This document shows positions 24,975 to 33,900 of a stretch of 64,000 bases of DNA, piece after piece. A program made the translations under genes and the position numbers. Below the pieces are notes generated by a model. The model had not been told where the DNA came from, made no database searches, and saw only the letters and a list, made by a program, of their open reading frames with translations. Every line of letters starts with the position of its first letter. Positions within the stretch are counted from its first letter, which is position 1. This DNA comes from Blastocatellia bacterium (lineage in GTDB: Bacteria; Acidobacteriota; Blastocatellia; RBC074): positions 1-64,000 of the forward strand of contig JAEUQN010000001.1 of assembly GCA_016789725.1 (NCBI GenBank), given 5' to 3'.

Positions 24975-25702
24975 GATTTTCCTTCAGTGAGAAAGGCTCT
25001 CTGTTGGCGGGAGATTTCCCAGCCATGAGCTAATTGAGACAGTCGCCTCTGTCGCTCTTTGTGCGACGGATGGGTTGACCCTCCTTTCCGGCTGGGCAGG
25101 CGATTGAAGAGGGTGATCGCAGCACTGCTCTCCAGCCCCATCTGTTGCAGGGTCCAGGCTGCCACGTAATCGGCAAAGATTTCTTCTTCTTGGTCTGTCT
25201 GGATCGCACGATGTGCATAGCGATGACCGATCTCGTGTCCTAACAATGCCACCAATTCTGCCTCCGTCAGCTTGTTGATCGTTTTCCAGTTCAAGAACAC
25301 ATCACCGCCGAGATAACTCATCGCAGGCGTGCCATCATACATCTCCAAAATACACACCTGTACATTAGCGTCGTGGACTTGGAGCACGCGCTGAATCAAC
25401 GTACGGCGTGCAGCAGACAATTGCTCACCTTTGTTTTTGCCCAGGTACGCATACGATTTACAGTGACAATCAAACTGCCCGGTATAGCGTTCGTTTTGCC
25501 GCAGATACGCAATCAATTCTTCCAGCCTGGCGGTATCGCGTTCCCAGTCGGACTGAAAGAAGTCGTCAGCCCGCGCAAATGTCGCCAACACGGCGGCGTT
25601 GAATTGATGCGCTTCTTTTTTCTCGTGCCACGTGCGCGGCAGGGCCAATGTGGTATGGAGCGTAAAGATTCCGAGACAAATCGTCATGATGAATTTGGTC
25701 AT
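24971..25702 (-). CDS. secreted M48-like zinc metallopeptidase
   Basis: The 243-residue protein (start at 25702) has a signal peptide (MTKFIMTICLGIFTLHTTLA) and the M48 signature ALLGHEIGHRYAHR with the downstream Glu in EEEIFADYVAAWTLQQMG. Two Cys (DCHCKSY) lie in the middle. It is shorter than HtpX/Oma1 and lacks membrane helices, so it is likely periplasmic. It is followed by a translationally coupled 39-residue ORF. Confidence 0.75.
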   Translation of the reverse strand: MTKFIMTICLGIFTLHTTLALPRTWHEKKEAHQFNAAVLATFARADDFFQSDWERDTARLEELIAYLRQNERYTGQFDCHCKSYAYLGKNKGEQLSAARRTLIQRVLQVHDANVQVCILEMYDGTPAMSYLGGDVFLNWKTINKLTEAELVALLGHEIGHRYAHRAIQTDQEEEIFADYVAAWTLQQMGLESSAAITLFNRLPSRKGGSTHPSHKERQRRLSQLAHGWEISRQQRAFLTEGKS

Positions 25703-25793
25703 GGCAGGTTCCCTTTTTTGTGAGAGTTTCTTGAGGAATTCGGTCGGAGCCACTCTCTTGTCCACCCGTGAAAACCTACCTCAACCGATGAGC

Positions 25794-25869
25794 GCAGGAG
25801 CCTTGATCGCACGGACCCCGGCTCCTGCCATTCTCTCGCAAACTAACGACCTGAAGAGCGTTTGCGAGA
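25794..25869. repeat. two adjacent stem-loop inverted repeats
   Basis: GCAGGAGCC/GGCTCCTGC (25794-25802 with 25820-25828) and TCTCGCAAAC/GTTTGCGAGA (25834-25843 with 25860-25869) are perfect 9- and 10-bp inverted repeats 5 bases apart. They lie upstream of the M48-like gene. Neither is followed by a T-run. They could be regulatory hairpins or a small structured RNA. Confidence 0.4.
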
Positions 25870-26034
25870 TAGCTTGGGAGTGAGCAAGGGATGTGCCAAT
25901 GAAGGGAGTTGGGATGGGGATTTTTCGAATTTTGGAGATTGCGGGAGGGTCGCCTTACGAAGAAGGATTGAATCTGAGCAGGATTTGGTAAGGATGAAAA
26001 AGGAAGGCTTTGGTCGTGATTTTTGGAATGACCT

Positions 26035-26071
26035 GAGGTGGTTTAATAGAAATGGAGTTGAAACTCTCGCT
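26035..26071 (+). repeat. left terminal inverted repeat of the IS3 element
   Basis: 37 bp, TGAGGTGGT... to ...GAAACTCTCGC, matching the complement of the right end with three differences. It lies just upstream of the orfA start and probably overlaps its promoter. Confidence 0.92.
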
Positions 26072-26082
26072 AGAATCAAAGA

Positions 26083-26346
26083 ATGCGAAAGTATGATGAC
26101 GAATTCAAACAACAGGCTGTCAAGAAAGTTTTTGACGGACAATCAGTGGCATCGGTTTCCAGAGAATTGGGCGTAGCGGAAAGCCTCATTCACAAATGGA
26201 AAGGGGATGCCCGCAGCAAGGGGGCGAACGGCGTCGCCAGCACGGAGTCTAAAGAAAACGCCGCCCTCAAGAAACGAGTCAAAGAACTCGAACAGGAGGT
26301 CGAAATCCTAAAAAAGGCGGCACTTATCTTTGGCAGGGGAAGTTAA
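26083..26346 (+). CDS. IS3-family transposase OrfA
   Basis: The 87-residue protein has the usual N-terminal HTH (KYDDEFKQQAVKKVFDGQSV...) followed by a leucine-zipper-like coiled coil (AALKKRVKELEQEVEILKKAA). It binds the terminal repeats. The frame contains A-AAA-AAG at 26310-26316, a classical -1 frameshift heptamer in register, from which the full-length OrfAB transposase is made. Confidence 0.92.
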   Translation: MRKYDDEFKQQAVKKVFDGQSVASVSRELGVAESLIHKWKGDARSKGANGVASTESKENAALKKRVKELEQEVEILKKAALIFGRGS

Positions 26347-27254
26347 AACGATATGCCTTTATCGAGGCGGAGCGGACTAATTTTCAGGTCCAATTGCTGT
26401 GCCGTGTGATGGCGGTTTCCGAAAGCGGTTACTATGCCTGGCGCAAACGGCTGACCACACCACCGACCGTGAAACGGTTCTCGGCGGCTCAATTAGTTAA
26501 GCATTGCTTCCTGGAGAACCATCGCCGCTATGGTTCACGACGAATTGCCGCCGCTTTGCAAAAGCAGGGGGAAAAGTTGGGACGGTTTCGCGTCCGCCGA
26601 TTGATGCGGGAACAGAATTTGCGGGCCATCCAGCCGAAGAAATTTGTTCCGACCACAACTGATTCACGCCGCACACTGGCGAGTCCGAATTTGCTCAATG
26701 AAATTTCGAGAGTTGATCGTGCAGTGGGGAAGATCATCGTGGGCGACATTACTTATTTACCGTTGTGCAATGGCAAATGGTGTTACTTGGCGATCTGGCA
26801 GGATAAGGTAACGCGGCGCATTGTTGGCTGGCATCTGGCTGAAACAATGAGGGTGGAATTAGTCATGGCGGCCTTGAAAAAGGCTATTAACAAAGGATTA
26901 ATCAAACCCGGTGCAATCATTCACAGCGACCAGGGCCGCCAATATGCGGCGACGGATTTTCGCGCCGTTTTGTGGGAAACCAGGTTGCGGCAATCAATGA
27001 GTGCTAAGGGGAATTGTTATGACAACGCACAAGCAGAAAGTTTTTTCTCCCGATTTAAGGCGGAATTAGTTGAAGGAGGTATCTTTGAATCGGTTGAGCA
27101 AGCTACATCCGAAACCTTCAGCTACATTGAGGGATATTACAATCGGGTGCGCCTACATTCGAGTTTAGGCTACAAAACGCCGTTGGAATTTGAGACGGAA
27201 TTGAAAATCAAGGAAATAAGGAGGAGCGAGAGTTTCAACTCCATTTCTACTTGA
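26313..27254 (+). CDS. IS3-family transposase OrfB (frame -1, DDE integrase core)
   Basis: The OrfB frame opens at the slippery site and continues without its own clear start, as in other IS3 elements (KRYAFIEAERTNFQVQLLCRVM). It has an HTH-like region (RRYGSRRIAAALQ) and the rve DDE catalytic residues in VGDITYLPL (D), HSDQGRQYA (D) and NAQAESFFSRFK (E). It acts mostly as the OrfAB fusion produced by -1 frameshifting at AAAAAAG. Confidence 0.92.
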   Translation, partial: KGGTYLWQGKLKRYAFIEAERTNFQVQLLCRVMAVSESGYYAWRKRLTTPPTVKRFSAAQLVKHCFLENHRRYGSRRIAAALQKQGEKLGRFRVRRLMREQNLRAIQPKKFVPTTTDSRRTLASPNLLNEISRVDRAVGKIIVGDITYLPLCNGKWCYLAIWQDKVTRRIVGWHLAETMRVELVMAALKKAINKGLIKPGAIIHSDQGRQYAATDFRAVLWETRLRQSMSAKGNCYDNAQAESFFSRFKAELVEGGIFESVEQATSETFSYIEGYYNRVRLHSSLGYKTPLEFETELKIKEIRRSESFNSIST

Positions 27255-27262
27255 CCACCTCA
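27226..27262 (-). repeat. right terminal inverted repeat of the IS3 element
   Basis: 37 bp that overlap the 3' end of orfB; it ends in CCACCTCA and is followed directly by the ACC target duplication. Confidence 0.92.
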
Positions 27263-27821
27263 ACCACTATTGGTTGGATCTATTTTGCAGTGCGGGATGG
27301 CTTGCCAATGCCACGTCAAGATTATCTGGCTGGGCTTTGGGTGCAAAAACTTCCGTGGCCATTAAACATAAAATCTGGTATGCGACGCTCAAACCAAGGC
27401 AGAATGTTCCGTCTTTCACCTCAGCCGAGCAGAAATATTTTCGCGCCCTACCAACATTTGCGTCATTTTTGCATCTTTAATCATTGGAGAGAAAAAGAGA
27501 GGAAAAGCTTTTAGCCCTACCGCGCCTGTATCAGAATTTGCGCGCGTTGGCATTTTTTCATGAAATGTCTTGCCCATTTTTCACATATCTAAATGAAGGC
27601 TGAATTTCTGTCCGCCTCACGAGATGCGCGAAGAACCATGAACGAATGAACGGATAAGCGTCTGTCCGGCAGCCGACGCCAGAAACAATAACCCCGGTCG
27701 TGAAGACCCGCAGCCGCCCTGCACTTCACCCGGTCGCCGCTTTGGGCACGCTCTCTGCGCCTGCGCCCAACGGTATTCCTTGCCCGCCTCTTCCTCAAAT
27801 GCACCGGGCAAGATTCTCACG
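27263..27821. other. non-coding stretch between IS3 element and sigma-54 activator
   Basis: About 560 bases with no ORF that has both a plausible start signal and protein-like sequence. It contains the upstream region of the sigma-54 activator. Possible leftovers of a former gene around 27274-27480 are not recognisable. Confidence 0.3.
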
Positions 27822-28874
27822 ATGTCTGTGAAAGCCCGAAAACCGCCGTCTGCCCCGCCGCCCACCATTCCCGGCATGGTCTATCGCAGTCGCGCCATGC
27901 AACAAGTCGCCGTGCAGGTGCAGCGGGCCAGTCAGAGCCGTTTGCCAGTGCTCATTACGGGCGAAACCGGCACAGGGAAAGAACTCATCGCCCGCGCCAT
28001 TCATTACCTCAGTCCGCGCGCGGCCCATCCCTTTAGCCCCATCAATAGCACAGCGCTGCAACCCTCGCTCGTCGAAGCATCCCTCTTCGGTCACAAACAG
28101 GGAGCCTTCACCGGCGCACACACCAATGCGCTCGGCACGCTGCGGGCGGCGAATCACGGCACGGTGCTGCTGGACGAAATCGGCGATCTCGCGCCGGAAT
28201 TGCAACCCAAGCTCTTACGATTTTTGCAGGAAGGCGAAGTGCATGTGGTGGGCGAAACACAGCCGCGTCAGGTGGATGTGCGTATCATCGCCGCCACGAA
28301 CAAAGACTTGCAGGCACTGATGGCAGCCGGACAGTTCCGCGAGGATTTGTATTACCGCTTGTTGGGCATGACCATTCATCTCCCACCTTTGCGCGCCCAT
28401 AAGGACGATCTTGCGCTGCTGGTCGCGCATTTTCTGCGCCAGGCTTGTCAGGCCGAAGGAAAGGGCATCGTGACGATCAGCGAGGCAGCGATGGAAACCT
28501 TGTTGCGGGACGAGTGGCCGGGCAATGTGCGGCAACTGCAAACCGAAGTGCAGCAAGCCCTGCTGGCGGTCGGCAGCGGAACACAGCTTGCGGTCGAGCA
28601 TTTATCCGACCGTTTGCAACTGCGTTCGATGGACTTTGATGAGACGCTGGATCGCTTGTTCCGTCGTTCCCGTTCGCAGCCTGCTGCCAAACCAGCCTTG
28701 ACCATCGAATTTCCGCGCGAATTGCCCTTGCAGGAAACCTATCAGCAGATGCAGCGCCAGTTTCTCATCGAAGCCCTCCAGCGTCACGGCTGGAACTTGA
28801 CCCATACCGCCAAGGATTTGGGCGTTTCGTTACCGAAATTACGTCAGGATTTGAAAAAATATGGTGTGCGCTGA
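27822..28874 (+). CDS. sigma-54-dependent activator, lacking a receiver domain
   Basis: The 350-residue protein (start at 27822) goes almost directly into the AAA+ domain: Walker A GETGTGKE (47-54), the sigma-54 contact loop GAFTGA (94-99), Walker B TVLLDEIGD and the ring-closing FREDLYYRL. It ends in a Fis-type HTH (EALQRHGWNLTHTAKDLGVSLPKLRQDLKKYG). The missing N-terminal sensor suggests regulation in trans or constitutive activity. The presence of two such activators (another at 55228) implies that some promoters on this replicon depend on sigma-54. Confidence 0.85.
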   Translation: MSVKARKPPSAPPPTIPGMVYRSRAMQQVAVQVQRASQSRLPVLITGETGTGKELIARAIHYLSPRAAHPFSPINSTALQPSLVEASLFGHKQGAFTGAHTNALGTLRAANHGTVLLDEIGDLAPELQPKLLRFLQEGEVHVVGETQPRQVDVRIIAATNKDLQALMAAGQFREDLYYRLLGMTIHLPPLRAHKDDLALLVAHFLRQACQAEGKGIVTISEAAMETLLRDEWPGNVRQLQTEVQQALLAVGSGTQLAVEHLSDRLQLRSMDFDETLDRLFRRSRSQPAAKPALTIEFPRELPLQETYQQMQRQFLIEALQRHGWNLTHTAKDLGVSLPKLRQDLKKYGVR

Positions 28875-28900
28875 CCGCGCCACCCGCCAGGTTTTCCACA

Positions 28901-28931
28901 GGTAGAAAAAATCTTTCTACCTGGGTAGAAA
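28901..28931. promoter_or_regulatory. GGTAGAAA repeats: inverted pair plus a direct copy
   Basis: GGTAGAAA (28901-28908) pairs with TTTCTACC (28914-28921), and a third GGTAGAAA follows at 28924-28931. It lies just downstream of the sigma-54 activator stop and could be a transcription-factor site or weak terminator. It precedes a 400-base intergenic stretch. Confidence 0.35.
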
Positions 28932-29015
28932 CTACTCTTCACCTTGCTTCTCACCAAAATCGCTGTCCTGTTGGAGAGTTAGCTCCCAGTCATCAAGTTC
29001 TATCCCAAGCCGTCA

Positions 29016-29034
29016 CTAGAAAAATATTTTCTAG
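29016..29034. promoter_or_regulatory. CTAGAAAA palindrome
   Basis: A 19-base near-perfect palindrome with 8-bp arms (CTAGAAAA...TTTTCTAG) in the 460-base gap between the sigma-54 activator and the AraC-type gene. It may be an operator. Nothing else recognisable fills this gap. Confidence 0.3.
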
Positions 29035-29334
29035 CGCCTCCCCGTAAAAATCGCCGGGCGCATTCCAGCAACCGGCGAACGCATTGCGGCACAATGGTTT
29101 ACAAGTATCCCACCAGACACAAATCGCATTGGCATAGCAATTGTGGTTAGTGGGGCGGAGTTTTCTAAACAACACGAAGTACAAGGTTTCGGCTGCCCAC
29201 CCAGCACGCTTGGAGTGGGTGGCCTGCCTGATTGAGTACTGGAATTTCCGACCAGAGGGTTCTTTCCCCCGCGCTAAGGCTGACAGCTATGACAGGGGAA
29301 AGTGCGTGCTGGTCATCACCACGAGAGGTATCGA

Positions 29335-29742
29335 ATGTCCTCACTTTCTACCGCGAACCCCAGTCCGCTGCGTTTAGTCAATCCGTTTCCACTCCCTGTC
29401 TGGCCTGATGCGCCATTGACACGCCTTGATCCGTGTGTGGTGCAAGTCATCAAGCGAATGGTGACAGATTTGAGCCAGCCCTATTATCTGGAGGATCTGG
29501 CCGCTGAGGTCAATCTCTGTCCGCGCCAATTGGAGCGGCTGTTTCAGCAGGAAACGCATTTCACGCCGCTGCAATATTTGAAACGCCTGCGCTTGGAAAA
29601 AGCGAAAGCCTTGTTGCTGGATTTTACGCTGAGCATCAAAGAAGTGCGCTTGGAGGTGGGCTACCAACACGCAAATTGGTTCGGCGTGGACTTCAAAGAG
29701 GCGTTTGGGATAACACCCCAGCAGTATCGGGCGGGGAAATAA
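29335..29742 (+). CDS. AraC-type transcriptional regulator
   Basis: The 135-residue protein (start at ATG 29335, GAGAGG upstream) is little more than the AraC two-HTH DNA-binding domain: YYLEDLAAEVNLCPRQLERLFQQE and, after a linker, LSIKEVRLEVGYQHANWFGVDFKEAFGITPQQYR. No effector domain is present, so it resembles MarA/SoxS-size regulators. Its target is not evident. Confidence 0.85.
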   Translation: MSSLSTANPSPLRLVNPFPLPVWPDAPLTRLDPCVVQVIKRMVTDLSQPYYLEDLAAEVNLCPRQLERLFQQETHFTPLQYLKRLRLEKAKALLLDFTLSIKEVRLEVGYQHANWFGVDFKEAFGITPQQYRAGK

Positions 29743-29749
29743 ACGCGCC

Positions 29750-29811
29750 ATGTCGTTTTCTGTACACGAATGTCGTTTTTTGTATAGCAAATGTCGTTTT
29801 CTGTATACCGA
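29750..29811 (+). repeat. three tandem 20-21 bp repeats (ATGTCGTTTTYTGTATA)
   Basis: Near-identical units start at 29750, 29770 and 29791, each beginning ATGTCGTTTT and followed by a TGTA-rich end. They begin 7 bases after the AraC gene stop. Tandem units of this size occur as regulator binding sites and as the repeated ends of IS21-type elements; which applies here is not known. Confidence 0.6.
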
Positions 29812-30016
29812 TAGTTCCCCACGACGAAAGCCAGTTGTGATAGCGTTTGGGGCGTCCGCAATTGATAAAGTTCACGAGCCTACAGCGATGCTGCCCGGCC
29901 AGGAAGTGCGGCTGTCATCCTCGCTCTCAATCTAATTCTGTCTTTTCCAGCGAGCGATCTGCGCTCGCGTCAGGAATCGTGTGTCCAGCATTGGAAGCTG
30001 GGATTAGGAGCCTTCT

Positions 30017-30910
30017 ATGCCTTTCTCATTTCGTCGGTTGTCCAAAAGTCATGTGATTGCGTTGTCTTTTGTTCTCATCAGTGCCTTGACCGCATTAGGA
30101 CTTGGCGCTCGGCGTTGGGGGGCCAATCCCAGAGAAGCTAAGCCGGTTGTTGCCAACACGCCGCAGGTCAAGAACAAGGTCAAGCCTTTAGGGAAAGGCT
30201 ATCTGCAACGCAAAGGCATCTGGCCGCAATTACGACCACTCTTGGACGCCCACGGCGACCGTTGGGAAAAACCGGGGCAGGAACGCCTGATCCTGATGGG
30301 CACGATGGAAAGTCCTGCACGCGCAGGGAAAATCCCCGTGCAACTGATCCTGGAATTTCCTGATAAAGCCCGGCTGGAAAAACAAATAGATGGCAAGCAG
30401 CAAGTCACCATCTTTGACGGGAAACGCAAATTCAAATTGGGCGAAGCGTTGTCACCAGAAGAAGCGGATGAACTGGAGTCACTCGTGCTGGACTCCGCCG
30501 ATCACTTCCTCGCCGGACACATGCAGGGGTTTGCGCTACGACATCTGGGGACCCGCTTTCGCCTCGATGATGGCTCTGCTGCCAATTACAAAGGCCCGTA
30601 CTATGACATTTATCAAATGACCGACCAGCTTCCCCAGGAGAATGAAGAATTTCTGCCGCAAAACAAACGGTTCTATGTAAATTCCGACACCCAATTGCTG
30701 GAACGTATCAGTTATCAACTTACGCGCAATGGCAGGCCGGTAGATGTGCTGGTGCAGTATGCCGGATGGCAGAAAGAGCGCGGTCAGCAAATTCACCGCA
30801 CCATCACGCGGACGGAAAACGGCAAGTCCACGTTGGAGTTCACCATCAATGCCATTCGCCTCAATCCGCGTGCGGATGACGGCATCTTTACCAAGCCGAT
30901 CAGCCAATAA
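30017..30910 (+). CDS. secreted unknown protein upstream of the RHS gene
   Basis: The 297-residue protein starts at ATG 30017 with AGGAG upstream and has an N-terminal hydrophobic segment (HVIALSFVLISALTALGLGA) fitting a signal peptide or membrane anchor. The rest is beta-rich (VTIFDGKRKFKLGEALSPEEA...) without a recognised family; a lipoprotein-carrier-like fold is possible. It lies 48 bases before the RHS start, which suggests a joint export or display role. Confidence 0.6.
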   Translation: MPFSFRRLSKSHVIALSFVLISALTALGLGARRWGANPREAKPVVANTPQVKNKVKPLGKGYLQRKGIWPQLRPLLDAHGDRWEKPGQERLILMGTMESPARAGKIPVQLILEFPDKARLEKQIDGKQQVTIFDGKRKFKLGEALSPEEADELESLVLDSADHFLAGHMQGFALRHLGTRFRLDDGSAANYKGPYYDIYQMTDQLPQENEEFLPQNKRFYVNSDTQLLERISYQLTRNGRPVDVLVQYAGWQKERGQQIHRTITRTENGKSTLEFTINAIRLNPRADDGIFTKPISQ

Positions 30911-30958
30911 ATTCATCTCGTGTTCATAAACAGGCAGCCATTCTTATTAGGAGCGTCT

Positions 30959-33900
30959 ATGTCATTGATTCCTCAATTCTCACGTCAGAGCCGGAATTTC
31001 CTCGTTCTTTTGGGACTTTTCCTCTTGGCCGCACCTGGCTGGGCACAACAGGAAACACCGGGGCGTGGCACTTACCCGCAAGGGGCTTATTTGCTCTCCG
31101 ATATTGAGCAGATCAATACCACAAATGGGAATGTGATGTTTCACGTGCCGGTCGGGTCGCTCCCTGCCGGACGCAATGGGCTGAGTGCAGCGGTGGCGTT
31201 ACATTACAACAGCAAGCTGTGGGATTCCTGGTATGGCTTTGCCTGTGATTACAACTCCAATTGCGAGGACAATGTGCAACAACTATACGCCTCACCAACA
31301 GGCGGCTGGCGCTATGGCTACCAATACCAATTACAGTTGCTGACGCGCCCGCAATCCTATCCTTGCTCTGACCCGCGAGCTTGGTACGTTCATCGTCTGG
31401 TCATGAACTTCCCGGATGGCAGCAGTCATGAATTCCGTCCTTATGGTTTTGATGATTTTGCAAATGAAGGCTATTACCAAGTTTCCCCCAGCGGATACGG
31501 AATCAATAATTCTTGTGGTTGGTCATTATTTACGTCAAATACCATGACGTACTATAGCACTGACAACACATACCTTAGACTGGAAGTGCAGCATGACACT
31601 AATGATGGCTGGGAAAACAATCCCTGGACGCTATATTTGCCGAATGGCGGGCGCATTACTGCCAACGAACCCGGCCCGAATGGCCCCATTGTGCAGCGCA
31701 TCTATGATGCCAACAACAATTTTGTCGAAGTGCAAAATGTTACCTTGCCCAATAACAATCCCGCCAACAAGCTGATAGATCAACTCGGTCGCTCGGTGGT
31801 GATTGAGCATGCCAGTACCGGAGATTACATTCACAGCCCGGGGGCGAATGGGCAAACAGTAACGACAACTGTCACCGGGAAAGCCATCAACAATTATTCC
31901 TGGAACAATGGCTATTTTGTGGTCGGCAATTCAACGACCTTCGATTTTGGCTTGCCCTTTATTAGTGGGGTAGATCAAATCATCACGCCAACACAAGCTG
32001 GCGGGTATGCCTATAGCTTTACTTACAATATTGAGATTGGCAGTGGCGTCAATGGGTATGGCGAAGTCGCTTCGGTCAAGTTACCCTCTGCGGAGCAAAA
32101 TAAAGCCCAAACAACCTACTCGTACATCGTGACAGGATATACCTCTGCATATCAGGTGCTGCATAATCCGCTTACCCAGAAGACCCTGAAATACCTGAAG
32201 CAATACGATAACCCCACCTCTTACGACTCGTCCTCAAATTACATTACTGAAACTTCGACCTACAATATCCCCGCCGATGAATGGGTGGGTAGTAGCAGCC
32301 TGACCGCGCCGAATGGAGGCGTAACAAGCGAATGGTTCTATCCGCCGAGTGCTACTCCCTGGCAAAGCGGCTTGGTCTATAAAACCGAAAGTCCGAATGG
32401 CACAGTGGTCGAGCGTTTGTGGCAACCCAACACGCCGCAATCTCCGTATCTGGCCGTAGACATCAATCCATACGTGAAAACCGAATTCGTCTCCCTCAAA
32501 AATGCCGCCGGAACCTTAGTCAAAACCGCCATCAAAGATTTCAATTATGACAAGAATGGTAACCTAACACAGCAAATCGAATACGATTGGGTGGCGTATT
32601 CAAGCGTGCCGCGCGATGGTTCGGGGAAACCGACCGGCATTCCTGGGGGAGCTGTTGTCAAGCGGGTCACGGTCAACACCTTCAATAGCCCGACCCCGGA
32701 TGCTTCCGATAAAACTACGGTGACGGCGAATGCTTATAACAAGCCCGGCTCGCCGAACCTGCGCAATGCCATTGCCAGCAGCAAAGTGCAGGCCAGCAGC
32801 GGCGGAGCAGCGGTTGCTTACACAGAATTCACCTATGACAACGCGACCACTACGGGCAACCTGACCCTGCAACGAAGCTGGGACTCGACGAAAGGGTCTG
32901 TCTCTACTCCGCTCACGACCAGCAACTCCATCGCCGTCAGCCATTCCTATGGCACATGGAGCAATGGCAATACGGGCAAGCGGAATCAGACAACCGACGC
33001 GAACGGCACCGTTACGAATTTCACGTATGGCGATATAAGCGGCTCAGGAACAGACGTGTATCCAACGCAAATCGTCGCGGCATACGGCACTTCCATCGCT
33101 CGCACCACGAATCTGACCTATGATCTCAACAGTGGTTTGACGCTGCAAGCCACCGATGCCGATAACAGCATCACGATGAAAACGACGTATGATGATTTAG
33201 GCCGCCCGACGCTGGTTGAGGAAGGCGGTAGCGGTTCGCCGCTCGTTTTCCTGCGCCAGACTTCCACTGAATATTCCGCTGCGCTACGCCGGGTCATCGT
33301 CCGTTCCTCAAAGGACACCAAAACCGATGGCAAGCTGATGTCCGTTCAGCATTACGATCAACGTGGTCGCGTGCGTTTGACGCGCACCATTGAGACAGGT
33401 CTCTACTCTGATGCTACTGATGAAACTAAAGGTATTAAGGTACAAACACGTTATTTCGCGGGCGATTACAATGGCAGCACGACTCCCAATCCAAACAGCT
33501 ACTCCTTAACGTCAAATCCTTACCGGGCAGATTATTCCTCCAATGCGGGTAGCGAACCAACGATGGGATGGACACGCTCAAAGGCAGATCAAAGCGGGCG
33601 TGTGCTGGAAGTTCAATCGTATGGCGGCACAGCCTTGCCTGCCCCCTTTGTGACGAGCGGTGCAAACAGTACAAACAAAGGCACCGTGGTCACCTATTAC
33701 GACGCGGAAAATGTACGCGTGACCGATCAAGCCGGCAAGCAACGCACCAGCGCGACTGATGGTTTGAGGCGACTCGTCTCGGTTTGGGAAGCTCCGAATG
33801 CGGAAAACTATCTAACCAGTTATACCTATGATGCGCTGGATAGTTTGACGCAGGTCAATCAGGGCGGACAACTGCGTAGCTTTGAATATACCTCGCTCAA

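Larger units (their letters stand above)
26035..27262 (+). mobile_element. complete IS3-family insertion sequence
   Basis: The element is 1228 bp. Its terminal inverted repeats (26035-26071 and 27226-27262) are 37 bp with three mismatches and start TGAGGTGG, ending CCACCTCA. It is flanked by ACC on both sides (26032-26034 and 27263-27265), a 3-bp target duplication. It encodes orfA and orfB in two overlapping frames linked by an AAAAAAG slippery site. All features of an intact, potentially active IS3-family element are present. The insertion point lies in non-coding sequence. Confidence 0.93.
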
